From: Rhodococcus sp. HM1
Lineage (GTDB): Bacteria > Actinomycetota > Actinomycetes > Mycobacteriales > Mycobacteriaceae
Assembly: GCF_023218075.1 (NCBI RefSeq)
Contig: NZ_JALPTB010000024.1
Coordinates: 1 to 64,000, forward strand
DNA: 64,000 nt
Reading direction: 5' to 3'
Made by a program: the position numbers and the translations under genes. Within the stretch, counting starts at the first letter, position 1. The number at the start of each line of letters is the position of its first letter. Positions 1-7,635 of this stretch are shown here, piece by piece. Below the pieces are notes generated by a model. The model saw only the letters and a list, made by a program, of their open reading frames with translations, had not been told where the DNA came from and searched no databases.

Positions 1-540
1 GGTGGGGCGAGTTGTCGACCCTGGTTCCACGAACTGCCGGCAGGGGGCGATTCGTGGGAGCGAGGTCGTCCGAGTGGACGGAGACAGCTGCGCACCGTTC
101 TTCAGGGTTACGACACTCGGTGCCGAAAATCAAACAGGGACGGTGGTCCGTGCTGCGCCGCCGCAGGGGTCCTTTCGACGGCGGAGGCGACCGGTCTTCG
201 GTCCGCGGGAGCCCATGACTGAGCGCCGGCGGGGGTCGCGTGTTCGATCACCGCAGCGGGTGAGAGCGTGGCCGGTGGGTCGGACATGTGTGCCTCACGG
301 TGAGTGGAGCGTTTCGGGTTCTTCGAGGATCGCGTGCGCGCGGGAGTTCGGAAACGGTCGACCGGCGGGGTGGGGTACCCGTTTCGGACCCTGCTCCGTA
401 CCGACCGGTTTCCTTCTTCCGGGAAGGTTCCGGTGCCGCCCGGATCGGCATGAGGGTGCTTTCCGGGACACGCCCGGGGAGAGATTCCCGGTCATCCCGT
501 GAGACGACCAGGCCCACGAGGGTCGGTTTCCGGCTACCGG
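1..540. other. Non-coding stretch upstream of gap
   Basis: Open frames here overlap on both strands, have no ribosome binding sites and resemble no protein family I recognise. A T-loop-like string near 241-258 has no matching acceptor or anticodon arms, so I do not call a tRNA. I see no gene in this stretch. It could hold the end of a neighbouring transcription unit outside the window. Confidence 0.5.
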
Positions 541-542
541 GC

Positions 543-578
543 GTCGACCTGTAAGAGCGCTCTCATATGATGGCGCTG
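543..578 (+). promoter_or_regulatory. Putative gap promoter with LacI-type palindromic operator
   Basis: TAAGAGCGCTCTCA at 552-565 is a near-perfect 14-bp palindrome with the central CG of LacI/GalR-family operators. TATGAT at 566-571 is a strong -10 match, and TCGACC at 544-549 is a weak -35 with a 16-bp spacer. The palindrome fills the spacer. Transcription would start near 578, leaving a leader of about 135 nt before gap. The sequence shows the palindrome and the -10; a LacI-type repressor is inferred. Confidence 0.5.
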
Positions 579-712
579 CACACGTCGAAATCGGCGTCGG
601 TCGCGAACTGTTCCACCGATCCAGAACGCTGACCGGCGAGTGACGTGCGTCTCGTCCGGGTGGCACCCAACCTGCGGACGGGTCAGTCGAGCCGGAAGGA
701 CAGAGGAGCGCA

Positions 713-2191
713 GTGAGCACCCCGGAATTGGCACATTGGAACTCCGAAGAGGCGCTTGCGGAAGCGATGATCCCGATCATCGGCGGCCTGCACCGCCGGC
801 ACTCGGTCACGATCTTGCTTCACAGCCGCTCCCTCGTGAACAAGTCGGTCATCGACATTCTGCGGACCCATCGTTTCGCGCGGCAGATCCGCGGCGACGA
901 GCTGTCCGTCGAGGAGACCTTCCCGTTCCTCGAGGCGCTGACCGACCTCGACCTGCGGCCGTCGAAGATCGACCTCGGCCTCCTGGTGACGGCGTACCAC
1001 GCCGAGGGCGCCGGACGATCGATCCCCGAGTTCGTCGCCGAGAGCCTCGCCGACCTGGTCGGTGGCGGCCAGACGCACACTCCGAAGCCGCAGGACGTGG
1101 TCCTGTACGGGTTCGGGCGAATCGGTCGCCTCGTCGCCCGTCTGCTCATCGAGAAGGCCGGCTCGGGTAACGGCCTGAACCTGCGCGCCGTCGTGGTTCG
1201 CAAGGGTGGCGGTGACGACCTGACCAAACGCGCCTCGCTGCTGCGCCGCGACTCGGTCCACGGGCAGTTCAACGGCACGATCAAGGTCGACACCGAGAAC
1301 AACACCCTGATCGCCAACGGCAACGTCATCAAGTTCATCTACAGCAACGATCCGGCGACCGTCGACTACACCGAGTACGGCATCGACAACGCCATCCTGA
1401 TCGACAACACCGGGATCTGGCGCGACCGTGACGGACTGTCGAAGCACCTCCGCCCCGGTATCGCCAAGGTGGTGCTCACCGCACCGGGCAAGGGCGACCT
1501 GCCCAACATCGTGCACGGTGTCAACCACCGCAGCATCGATCCGGCCGAGAAGATCGTCTCGTGCGCGTCCTGCACCACCAACGCCATCGTCCCGCCGCTG
1601 AAGACCATGGACGACAAGTTCGGCGTTCTGCGCGGCCACGTCGAGACCGTGCACTCGTTCACCAACGACCAGAACCTGCTGGACAACTATCACAAGGCCG
1701 ACCGCCGCGGTCGCTCCGCACCGTTCAACCTGGTGCTCACCGAGACCGGTGCCGCTTCGGCGGTTGCGAAGGCCCTGCCCGACCTGAAGGCCAAGATCAC
1801 CGGCAACTCGATCCGCGTCCCCACGCCGGATGTGTCCGTCGCCATCCTGCACCTGCAGCTGAACCGTGAGACCACCAAGGAAGAGGTGCTCGAGCACCTC
1901 CGCCAGGAGTCGCTCACCGGTGCGCTGAGCCGGAACCTCGACTACACGGCTGCCACCGACGCCGTGTCCAGCGACTTCATCGGATCGCGCGCGGCGTGCA
2001 TCGTCGACGCGAACGCTGCGATCGTCGACGGCGACACCGCCATCCTCTACGTCTGGTACGACAACGAGTTCGGCTACTCCTGCCAGGTGGTGCGTACCGT
2101 GCAGTACCTCTCGGGCGTGGAGTACCCGGTCTACCCGTTGACGGACGGTGCTGCCGTGGAGCAGGCCGACCAGCCTGTCGCTACGCACTGA
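713..2191 (+). CDS. gap: Glyceraldehyde-3-phosphate dehydrogenase, long GapB-like form
   Basis: Interconverts glyceraldehyde-3-phosphate and 1,3-bisphosphoglycerate in the cytoplasm. The 492-residue product has about 125 extra N-terminal residues compared with the usual ~335-residue enzyme, as in the long corynebacterial GapB type, which works mainly in the gluconeogenic direction. The Rossmann motif GFGRIGR lies at 133-139 and the active-site SCTTN at 286-290, with Cys287 as nucleophile. The GTG start at 713 follows AGAGGAG at 702-708. It stands alone, away from pgk and tpi, and is followed by a strong hairpin. Cofactor preference (NAD or NADP) cannot be read with certainty. The promoter carries a LacI-type palindrome. 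Confidence 0.93.
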   Translation: MSTPELAHWNSEEALAEAMIPIIGGLHRRHSVTILLHSRSLVNKSVIDILRTHRFARQIRGDELSVEETFPFLEALTDLDLRPSKIDLGLLVTAYHAEGAGRSIPEFVAESLADLVGGGQTHTPKPQDVVLYGFGRIGRLVARLLIEKAGSGNGLNLRAVVVRKGGGDDLTKRASLLRRDSVHGQFNGTIKVDTENNTLIANGNVIKFIYSNDPATVDYTEYGIDNAILIDNTGIWRDRDGLSKHLRPGIAKVVLTAPGKGDLPNIVHGVNHRSIDPAEKIVSCASCTTNAIVPPLKTMDDKFGVLRGHVETVHSFTNDQNLLDNYHKADRRGRSAPFNLVLTETGAASAVAKALPDLKAKITGNSIRVPTPDVSVAILHLQLNRETTKEEVLEHLRQESLTGALSRNLDYTAATDAVSSDFIGSRAACIVDANAAIVDGDTAILYVWYDNEFGYSCQVVRTVQYLSGVEYPVYPLTDGAAVEQADQPVATH

Positions 2192-2228
2192 CATCGCTCC
2201 GGCGGAGCGCCTCCGCCGATCTACTCCT

Positions 2229-2276
2229 GAAGTGGTGGTTGGTGTACGGAAATATCCGTGCACCGATCACCACTTC
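2229..2276 (+). terminator. Strong hairpin downstream of gap
   Basis: Two 22-nt arms (2229-2250 and 2255-2276) pair almost throughout, with a few G-U or mismatched positions, around the loop AATA. There is no clean T-run after it, which is usual in high-GC actinobacteria. It lies 37 bp after the gap stop codon and probably ends that transcript. Confidence 0.7.
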
Positions 2277-2396
2277 GGTGTATTCATTGACCGGAACTGC
2301 TCAGCCTTGTGTGCGGGCAGAAAATTGAATGGACGGGCTTCGGCTCGGATTGATAGCGTGCGCCCGACCGTGACTTCACGCGAGGAGGTGAGACCC

Positions 2397-2447
2397 ATGA
2401 ACGCAACAACCATGTGGGTGCTCCCACTCGTGTTCGCGGTCGGGTGA
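2397..2447 (+). CDS. Candidate 16-residue small ORF or leader peptide
   Basis: ATG at 2397 is preceded at the ideal distance by AGGAGGTG (2383-2390), a perfect match to the 16S anti-SD and the best ribosome binding site in this area. The peptide reads MNATTMWVLPLVFAVG and is hydrophobic after residue 6. It stops 55 bp before the hydrolase gene at 2503. A 7-bp stem, GATGCAG at 2450-2456 with CTGCATC at 2496-2502, encloses the hydrolase SD, so the sORF could act as a translational leader. No family is recognised and function is unknown. Confidence 0.4.
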   Translation: MNATTMWVLPLVFAVG

Positions 2448-2502
2448 TCGATGCAGGTATCGCCGGGAGCGCCTGAACAAGGCAACCCCGAAAGGCTGCA
2501 TC

Positions 2503-3258
2503 ATGCACTTCACCTCCGAGACATCGTCGAACGGTGTCATCGAACGTCGATTCACCCTGGATGAGATCACCGGTGTGCTCTGGACGCCCACGTCCGGAAC
2601 CTCAGGCGCACCGCTGCTGCTGTCCGGGCACTCCGGCGGCATGCACAAGAAGGCGCCGGGACTGGTGGCCGGCGCACTCCACGGCGTGACCGCTCATGGA
2701 TTCACCGTCGCTGCCATCGACGCGCCAGGCCACGGTGACCGACTACGAAACGCTCAGGATCAACGGTGGGTCGAGGCCATCCATCGGGCGCGCACGGAAG
2801 GCGAGCCGATCGCTCCGATCGTCGCCGAGTACAACATGTCGCTGGCGGAGCGTGCGGTGCCGGAATGGCAGGCGACCCTCGACGCGCTACAGGCACTACC
2901 CGAGATCGGTGTCGAAGCGCCGATCGGCTACGGCGGCATGAACCTGGGCGTGGCAACCGGGGTGATGTGGGCGGCGGTCGAACCCCGGATCGCTGTCCTC
3001 AGCTTCGGCGAAGTCTTCGTGAACGATGATCTGATCGAGGCGGCAAGGAAGGTCACCGTTCCGGTCGAGTGCCGAATTCCGTGGGACGAGAAGGAATTCG
3101 ACAACGCATCCGGAGTCGCGTTGTTCGACGCCTTCGCCTCGAAGGAGAAGGCGCTGCACGCCTATCCCGGTAGACGCATCCCGGATTACGAGCGCGACAG
3201 CTCGGCGCGGTTCTTCGCTCACCATCTCGGCCGCGCTGCCGACGCAGCTTCGAGATGA
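2503..3258 (+). CDS. Alpha/beta-hydrolase fold protein with apparently lost nucleophile
   Basis: A 251-residue protein with the alpha/beta-hydrolase layout: an SGHSGG oxyanion-type loop at 41-46, DAPGHGD at 73-79 and a nucleophile-elbow region at 142-149. In the related actinobacterial family this elbow reads as GLSMG. Here it reads GMNLG, placing Asn147 at the serine position, so a classical serine hydrolase reaction is doubtful. The start ATG at 2503 has SD GAAAGG at 2490-2495. It is followed by a perfect 14-bp hairpin. Possible roles are a pseudo-enzyme or a hydrolase using another residue. The fold is fairly sure; the activity is not. Confidence 0.75.
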   Translation: MHFTSETSSNGVIERRFTLDEITGVLWTPTSGTSGAPLLLSGHSGGMHKKAPGLVAGALHGVTAHGFTVAAIDAPGHGDRLRNAQDQRWVEAIHRARTEGEPIAPIVAEYNMSLAERAVPEWQATLDALQALPEIGVEAPIGYGGMNLGVATGVMWAAVEPRIAVLSFGEVFVNDDLIEAARKVTVPVECRIPWDEKEFDNASGVALFDAFASKEKALHAYPGRRIPDYERDSSARFFAHHLGRAADAASR

Positions 3259-3266
3259 CGTGACCC

Positions 3267-3301
3267 GTATCGGCGTCCGGTTCCGTGCCGGACGCCGATA
3301 C
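3267..3301 (+). terminator. Perfect hairpin after the hydrolase gene
   Basis: Arms at 3267-3280 and 3288-3301 are perfectly complementary over 14 bp with a 7-nt loop. It sits 8 bp after the stop codon and is a likely intrinsic-type terminator without a U-tract. Confidence 0.75.
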
Positions 3302-3451
3302 CTGCCGTCTCCCGATCGTCCTGGTCGGGAGCGGCACGAGGCGTTGCGATTCGGACCCTCTTTCGCGATGTGTTCAGCAGTGGTGTGCTGGACAGGTCAT
3401 CACCCGGCCTCCGGGACGGGAGCGGATCACTCAATCATCGAGGAACACGCC

Positions 3452-3937
3452 ATGACCACGATCCACCTTCACCAGACGACCACCGCGACACCCGAGCAAT
3501 TCATTGCCGGTCTCACCGACTTCGGGCCCGGTCGCAAGGAACTCTTCGGTAACAGCGCGGACAACTATCTCGAGGTGCACAACCGAGGCCCCCACGACGC
3601 CGACGTCACCGAGGGCTCGAGTGGAATCTGGGAACGCCTGCACTACGACTGGAGCGACCCTCACCACGTCGTGCTGACGACCACCGATTCCAATCTGTGG
3701 GGCGGGGCCTCGAGCCACACCTACACCCTGACGCCGCAGCCGAGCGGTAAGACCGACGTGGACGTGGTCGTGGTCCGTGACGGCAAGAACCTCAAGGGCA
3801 AGGTTCTCGCGGGCGTGCTCGGCGTCGTCGGATCACGCGTTCTGGGAAAGCAATTCAAGAAGTCCGTGGAGGCCATCGAAGCTCGCAACCACGGTGCGAG
3901 CGGACCGGGCGCACAGGGCACGGGGGGTGATGTATGA
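3452..3937 (+). CDS. SRPBCC (START-like) family protein
   Basis: 161 residues. The pattern of an N-terminal beta strand, a VHNRGPHDADVTEGSSGIWE stretch near 43-62, central beta strands and a C-terminal helix (about 125-150) fits the SRPBCC lipid- or ligand-binding fold. These proteins bind hydrophobic ligands or act in polyketide-like chemistry; no substrate can be named. ATG at 3452 is chosen because the upstream part of the open frame (3260-3451) runs through the terminator of the previous gene and lacks conservation; AGGAAC at 3441-3446 is the SD. It converges on the MFS gene with a 29-bp gap. Confidence 0.75.
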   Translation: MTTIHLHQTTTATPEQFIAGLTDFGPGRKELFGNSADNYLEVHNRGPHDADVTEGSSGIWERLHYDWSDPHHVVLTTTDSNLWGGASSHTYTLTPQPSGKTDVDVVVVRDGKNLKGKVLAGVLGVVGSRVLGKQFKKSVEAIEARNHGASGPGAQGTGGDV

Positions 3938-3966
3938 ACCGGAGCGCGGTACTCGGTGAAGCCGGC

Positions 3967-5451
3967 TCAGCCCGCGACCTCGGCTTCGGTGGCTTCGGAC
4001 TCCGGCTCCGAATCCTGGTCTTGCGAACCGCGTCCGACGAACAGCGCGGACGCGACGACACCGACGAGAAGGATCGCGCCGGGTAGGAGCATCGACTGTG
4101 CCAGTGCCGCACTGAAGTTGTCGGCAATCTGTTCCGGGATCTTGCCCATCGCGCTTCCGCCGCCCTCAGCGACCTGGGCGTTGCCCAGTCCCTGCGCGGC
4201 CATGCGCGATGCGATCAGCGCGCTGATCGCGGCACTGCCCAGGACCGAACCGACCTGGCGGGTGGTGTTGTAGACACCCGCACCGGCACCCGCCAGGTGG
4301 ATCGGCAGGTTGTGGGTCGCCGTCGATGCGAGCGGCGCCCAGATGCACGAGTTGGACAGGCCTGCAATGCCGGCCACGATCAGGAAGAGCACGATCGGAC
4401 TGTCGGGCTTCATCAACGCGGAGAAGGCGAACACAGTCATCGCGAAGACCGCGAATCCGATGGTGGGGAGTACCCGCGGCGGCATGCGGTCGGAGATCTT
4501 TCCGATCAACGGTGCGGTCAGGCCGGTCACGATCGCCATCGGCGCGAAGACCAGGGCGGCTCGCGTCGGCGTGAATTCGCGCACCGCTTCCAGATAGAAG
4601 TACGCGGGCACCATGAGTGAGGTCACGGCGGCACCCATCGCTGCGATGGCGATGCTCGACATCGAGAAGTTGCGGTCGCGGAACAGGATCAGCGGCAACA
4701 GCGGTTCGCGCGTGCTACGTGCTTGGTTGACCACGAACAGGACCAGCACGGCGAGCCCGACGACGATCATCACCCAGGTCCAGGCATCCCAATCGCGGGT
4801 GTTGCCCTCTTGAATTCCGAAGACCAGCAGGAAGATTCCGATGCCGCTCAGTGCAATGCCGGCAACGTCGAACTTGTGTCGATGGGTTTCGAGATCCGGC
4901 ACCAGCCAGGCAGCGAGAGCGAAGGCCACGATGCCGATCGGGACGTTGATGTAGAAGATCCAGTTCCAGCCCTGCCAGTCCACGAGCACGCCACCGAGGA
5001 TCGGTCCGACCAGCGTGGCGAGACCGGCGACACCGCCCCACAGTCCCATGGCCGCACCACGCCTGTCCGGCGGGAAGGTGCGGGTGATGACTGCCATGGT
5101 CTGCGGCGTCATCAGGGCGGCACCGAACCCTTGGACGGCCCGGGCGGCGATCAGCATTTCGATCGTGCTCGACGTTGCGCACCACAGTGATGCGAGGGTG
5201 AACACCACCAGGCCGGCCAGGTAGACGCGCTTGGGGCCGAACTGATCGCCGAGGCGGCCGGTGAACAGTAGTGGCACCGCATAGGTCAGCAGATAGGCGC
5301 TGGTGACCCAGATGACCTTGTTGATATCGGTGTGCAGGTCCGTCATGATCGCGGGATTGGCCACTGCCACGATGGTCATGTCCAGCAGGATCATGAAGAA
5401 CCCGACCACCAGCGCGGTCAGCGCAAGCCACGGATTTCGTTGGTGTGTCAT
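3967..5451 (-). CDS. MFS multidrug transporter, DHA2 (14-TM, EmrB/QacA) family
   Basis: Proton-driven efflux pump of the inner membrane, 494 residues with about 14 predicted membrane helices. The N-terminal LLDMTIVAVANPAI motif (helix 1) and the GRLGDQFGPKRV loop between helices 2 and 3 are hallmarks of DHA2 pumps. The acidic C-terminal tail is hydrophilic. The ATG at 5451 is preferred over one at 5460 because GACGAGGA is 9 nt upstream of the former and directly abuts the latter. It lies 84 bp downstream of a PadR regulator on the same strand, so it is probably induced by a drug or aromatic ligand through PadR. The exported substrate is unknown. Confidence 0.9.
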   Translation of the reverse strand: MTHQRNPWLALTALVVGFFMILLDMTIVAVANPAIMTDLHTDINKVIWVTSAYLLTYAVPLLFTGRLGDQFGPKRVYLAGLVVFTLASLWCATSSTIEMLIAARAVQGFGAALMTPQTMAVITRTFPPDRRGAAMGLWGGVAGLATLVGPILGGVLVDWQGWNWIFYINVPIGIVAFALAAWLVPDLETHRHKFDVAGIALSGIGIFLLVFGIQEGNTRDWDAWTWVMIVVGLAVLVLFVVNQARSTREPLLPLILFRDRNFSMSSIAIAAMGAAVTSLMVPAYFYLEAVREFTPTRAALVFAPMAIVTGLTAPLIGKISDRMPPRVLPTIGFAVFAMTVFAFSALMKPDSPIVLFLIVAGIAGLSNSCIWAPLASTATHNLPIHLAGAGAGVYNTTRQVGSVLGSAAISALIASRMAAQGLGNAQVAEGGGSAMGKIPEQIADNFSAALAQSMLLPGAILLVGVVASALFVGRGSQDQDSEPESEATEAEVAG

Positions 5452-5535
5452 GGTTTCCATTCCTCGTCCGAAGAACGATCGCTCCATCGATGAAACAACG
5501 CGAGTTTTGTTGCAGCGTTGCGGATTCCGCATTCG

Positions 5536-6234
5536 TCAGCCGTTGTGATCGACGGCCTCGCCCTTCCTCAGTGCGTCGAGGGCCTCGTCGGTCAGTGCCG
5601 CTCCCCAGTCGTGACCGAGACCGCAGGCTCCGCCGGAACGCCGATGCCCCGCCTCGCCGGCATCCTCCCATTGCAGCGAACCGTCGCGCAGGTCCCGGAC
5701 GAGTCCCTCCAGCCACTCGAGATCGTGAGCGGCCTGGCTGCGGAGATACTCGAGGGAGATCCAGTAGCGACGGGGTACCCCGTTGCAGGTCACCCATTCG
5801 CGGATCACGTCGAGTTCCTCGAGGTTGTCGCGGAGCCGGGTGATGCGCTCACCGAGTAGGGCGATCACCTCGTCGGCGGGCAGGTTGTGCGCTTCGCCCA
5901 GACCGAGAGGGAAGATCGGGTACTCGCGAACGGGCAGTCGGAGAATCTCGGCGATGCGGGTCCGCATTGCCTCCGCACCCGCCGGGGTGATCCGGTACGT
6001 GGTTCGCTCGGGCCTGTTCCCTGCCCGCTCGATTCCTAATTCCTGCACCAGGTTTCGCTCCGCAAGGCGGGACACCGTGTGATAGAGCGAGCCTGCTCGG
6101 AGTTTGACCAGGTTCTCTTCGCGACGTTGGAGCAGCAATACATACATCTCATAGGGATGCATCGGACGTTCCTCCAGCAGCGCCAGGACCGCGATGGCCA
6201 TCGGCGTCAACGTGGGATCCGCCTGCGCGCACAT
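5536..6234 (-). CDS. PadR family transcriptional regulator
   Basis: A 232-residue repressor with an N-terminal winged helix (MAIAVLALLEERPMHPYEMY, then LRAGSLYHTVSRLAERNLV at about 35-75) and a longer C-terminal dimerisation region of the PadR/Vir type. These proteins usually repress a neighbouring efflux or phenolic-acid gene, here the DHA2 transporter just downstream. The ATG at 6234 follows GAGGGGAGG at a good distance; an upstream ATG at 6267 lacks one. Palindromes 6297-6304 and 6307-6322 upstream are candidate autoregulatory operators. Confidence 0.9.
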   Translation of the reverse strand: MCAQADPTLTPMAIAVLALLEERPMHPYEMYVLLLQRREENLVKLRAGSLYHTVSRLAERNLVQELGIERAGNRPERTTYRITPAGAEAMRTRIAEILRLPVREYPIFPLGLGEAHNLPADEVIALLGERITRLRDNLEELDVIREWVTCNGVPRRYWISLEYLRSQAAHDLEWLEGLVRDLRDGSLQWEDAGEAGHRRSGGACGLGHDWGAALTDEALDALRKGEAVDHNG

Positions 6235-6296
6235 CGTGTGGCCTCCCCTCGGCTCTGCCGCACGCACTCCATATGGTCCGGCAACGCTTCCGCAGC

Positions 6297-6322
6297 GAAT
6301 ATTCCACGCCGAATATACGGCG
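6297..6322. promoter_or_regulatory. Two adjacent palindromes upstream of padR
   Basis: GAATATTC at 6297-6304 and CGCCGAATATACGGCG at 6307-6322 (5-bp arms around AATATA) lie about 65 bp upstream of the padR start in an AT-rich patch. They are candidate binding sites for PadR, although they do not match the common ATGT-N8-ACAT consensus. Confidence 0.35.
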
Positions 6323-6487
6323 CGGAATTCGGGGAGGCAATGGGTCGCTCCGGCCGTGTTCGACAGAGGATCGCAGCCGCTCGGCGCAAGCGGGCGTACG
6401 TTGTACCCGCAGATACTCGAGAAGCGGATCGATTGCGGGTCGTTGCTGATAATTTCCGCCTTACGGACCTACGAAGGGATGGAACCG

Positions 6488-6937
6488 ATGGCGTCGAATA
6501 CCGGTGACGAAACGGGCTTCACCGACGCAGAGCGCGCCGCGATGAAGCAGCGCGCTGCCGAACTCCGCGAGCAGGGACGGAGCGGCAAGGGCGCCGCGAA
6601 ACGGGAGCGTGAGGCGCAGGCGTGCCTCGACGCGATCGCCGCGCTGACCGGCGCCGACAAGCAGATCGCCGAGCGTCTCCACGCGATCGTGACCGAGGAG
6701 GCTCCCCACCTCGACCCGAAGACCTGGTACGGCTTCCCCTCCTATGCCCGCGACGGCAAGGTCGTCGTCTTCTATCAACCTGCATCGAAGTTCGACACCC
6801 GGTACGGAACGGTCGGTTTCAACGAGGATGCTCTCCTCGACGACGGATCGTTCTGGCCCACGGCTTTCGCGGTGCTCGAGGTGAACGACGAGATCGAGCA
6901 TCGTCTGCGGGAACTCGTGCGCAAGGCCGCGGGATAG
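6488..6937 (+). CDS. DUF1801 / YdhG-like protein
   Basis: 149 residues. The N-terminal third is charged and Lys/Arg-rich (residues 10-40, about MKQRAAELREQGRSG). The C-terminal part, with DPKTWYGFPSYARDGKVVVF and the closing region of about 60-145, matches the YdhG/DUF1801 fold also found in frataxin-like iron chaperone annotations. The biochemical role is unproven. ATG at 6488 is chosen over ATG 6479 because GAAGGG lies 8-10 nt before the former and overlaps the latter. It is divergent from padR. Confidence 0.75.
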   Translation: MASNTGDETGFTDAERAAMKQRAAELREQGRSGKGAAKREREAQACLDAIAALTGADKQIAERLHAIVTEEAPHLDPKTWYGFPSYARDGKVVVFYQPASKFDTRYGTVGFNEDALLDDGSFWPTAFAVLEVNDEIEHRLRELVRKAAG

Positions 6938-6982
6938 GGCACTCCATCCTTCAGAAGGTCGCCGCGGTGACGTGCAGTTCGG

Positions 6983-7456
6983 TCATCGAGCAGTGGAGCG
7001 TTTCTCGCCCCTCGGTGTACCCCGGGCGGCGCTCGCGATTGCGCGGAGGTCCCTGCGGAGCGCGCGGGCGAGCAACGGTGCGAGCACCGGCAGCAGAACT
7101 CGCGCCGCAGGTGTGTTGGGTTCGATTCGCCAGCGGTACGACAGTCGGGTGTCCGGTCCTTCGGGACCGAAGACCGTCTCGTATGTGCCCCCGAAGGGAC
7201 CGCCCAGCACGGCGTTGACGGTTCTGTTCGGTCGATCGTAGACGGAATAGTCGGAGATCCTGCGGATCGTGATGGGACCGACGCGGAACGCGATCGTGTA
7301 CCTCGGCGTCCCGTTCGCGCGCATCTCGTAGTCTTCGACCGCGACGATGGAGGGGGACAACTCCACGAACCGCTGTAGCCGGTTGCCGAAGACGAGGTCC
7401 CAGGTCTGTTCGGGTCCGAGCCGGAACAGTGCATCGGCGTGGATGATTCGATGCAT
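6983..7456 (-). CDS. SRPBCC family protein
   Basis: 157 residues beginning MHRIIHADALFRLGPEQTWD, a typical SRPBCC/polyketide-cyclase opening where a strand leads into the capping helices. It continues with alternating strands and an Arg-rich C-terminal helix. A ligand-binding role is likely and the ligand unknown. ATG at 7456 follows GGGAGGAAA at a good spacing. It is divergent from trpF, and the intergenic region carries a C/G-rich palindrome at 7531-7548. Confidence 0.75.
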   Translation of the reverse strand: MHRIIHADALFRLGPEQTWDLVFGNRLQRFVELSPSIVAVEDYEMRANGTPRYTIAFRVGPITIRRISDYSVYDRPNRTVNAVLGGPFGGTYETVFGPEGPDTRLSYRWRIEPNTPAARVLLPVLAPLLARALRRDLRAIASAARGTPRGEKRSTAR

Positions 7457-7530
7457 AAGGATTTCCTCCCGGTCGCTCGGCGCTTCGGTGCTGGTGTGAT
7501 TCAGCGTGCGCCCCCGGGCGTGGTCCCGAT

Positions 7531-7548
7531 ACCCCCCACGCGGGGGGT
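7531..7548. promoter_or_regulatory. C-tract/G-tract palindrome between SRPBCC gene and trpF
   Basis: ACCCCCC (7531-7537), ACGC, GGGGGGT (7542-7548): perfect 7-bp arms, set in the context ATACCCCCC. The pattern resembles CsoR/RcnR-type metal-sensor operators (TACCC...GGGTA), but no such regulator is in the window. It could also be a simple hairpin. Confidence 0.3.
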
Positions 7549-7635
7549 GGTTCCTCCCGAAGCGGATCGTGTTCGCCGGAGACCGGCACCTGCAATATCG
7601 TCGATGAGAAGGCACGCGAGGACGAGAGGCATGCG

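Noticed and set aside
241-258. T-loop-like string suggesting a tRNA
   Set aside because: No matching acceptor, D- or anticodon arms could be found on either strand.
683-2263. Long open frame on the minus strand opposite gap
   Set aside because: It is a high-GC shadow of the strong GAPDH gene, with repetitive Val/Asp/Arg composition and no SD or family match.
2450-2502. Possible ZTP, SAH or fluoride riboswitch upstream of the hydrolase gene
   Set aside because: Fragments such as GGGAGCGCCTG look suggestive, but the conserved cores and pseudoknot partners are absent. Only the sORF and 7-bp stem are supported.
3260-3451. Longer N-terminus for the 3452-3937 SRPBCC protein
   Set aside because: The region includes the previous gene's terminator and has no conserved segment; ATG 3452 has its own SD.
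6194-6487. Upstream extension of the DUF1801-like frame
   Set aside because: It crosses the padR regulatory region and carries the palindromes; no SD for an earlier start.
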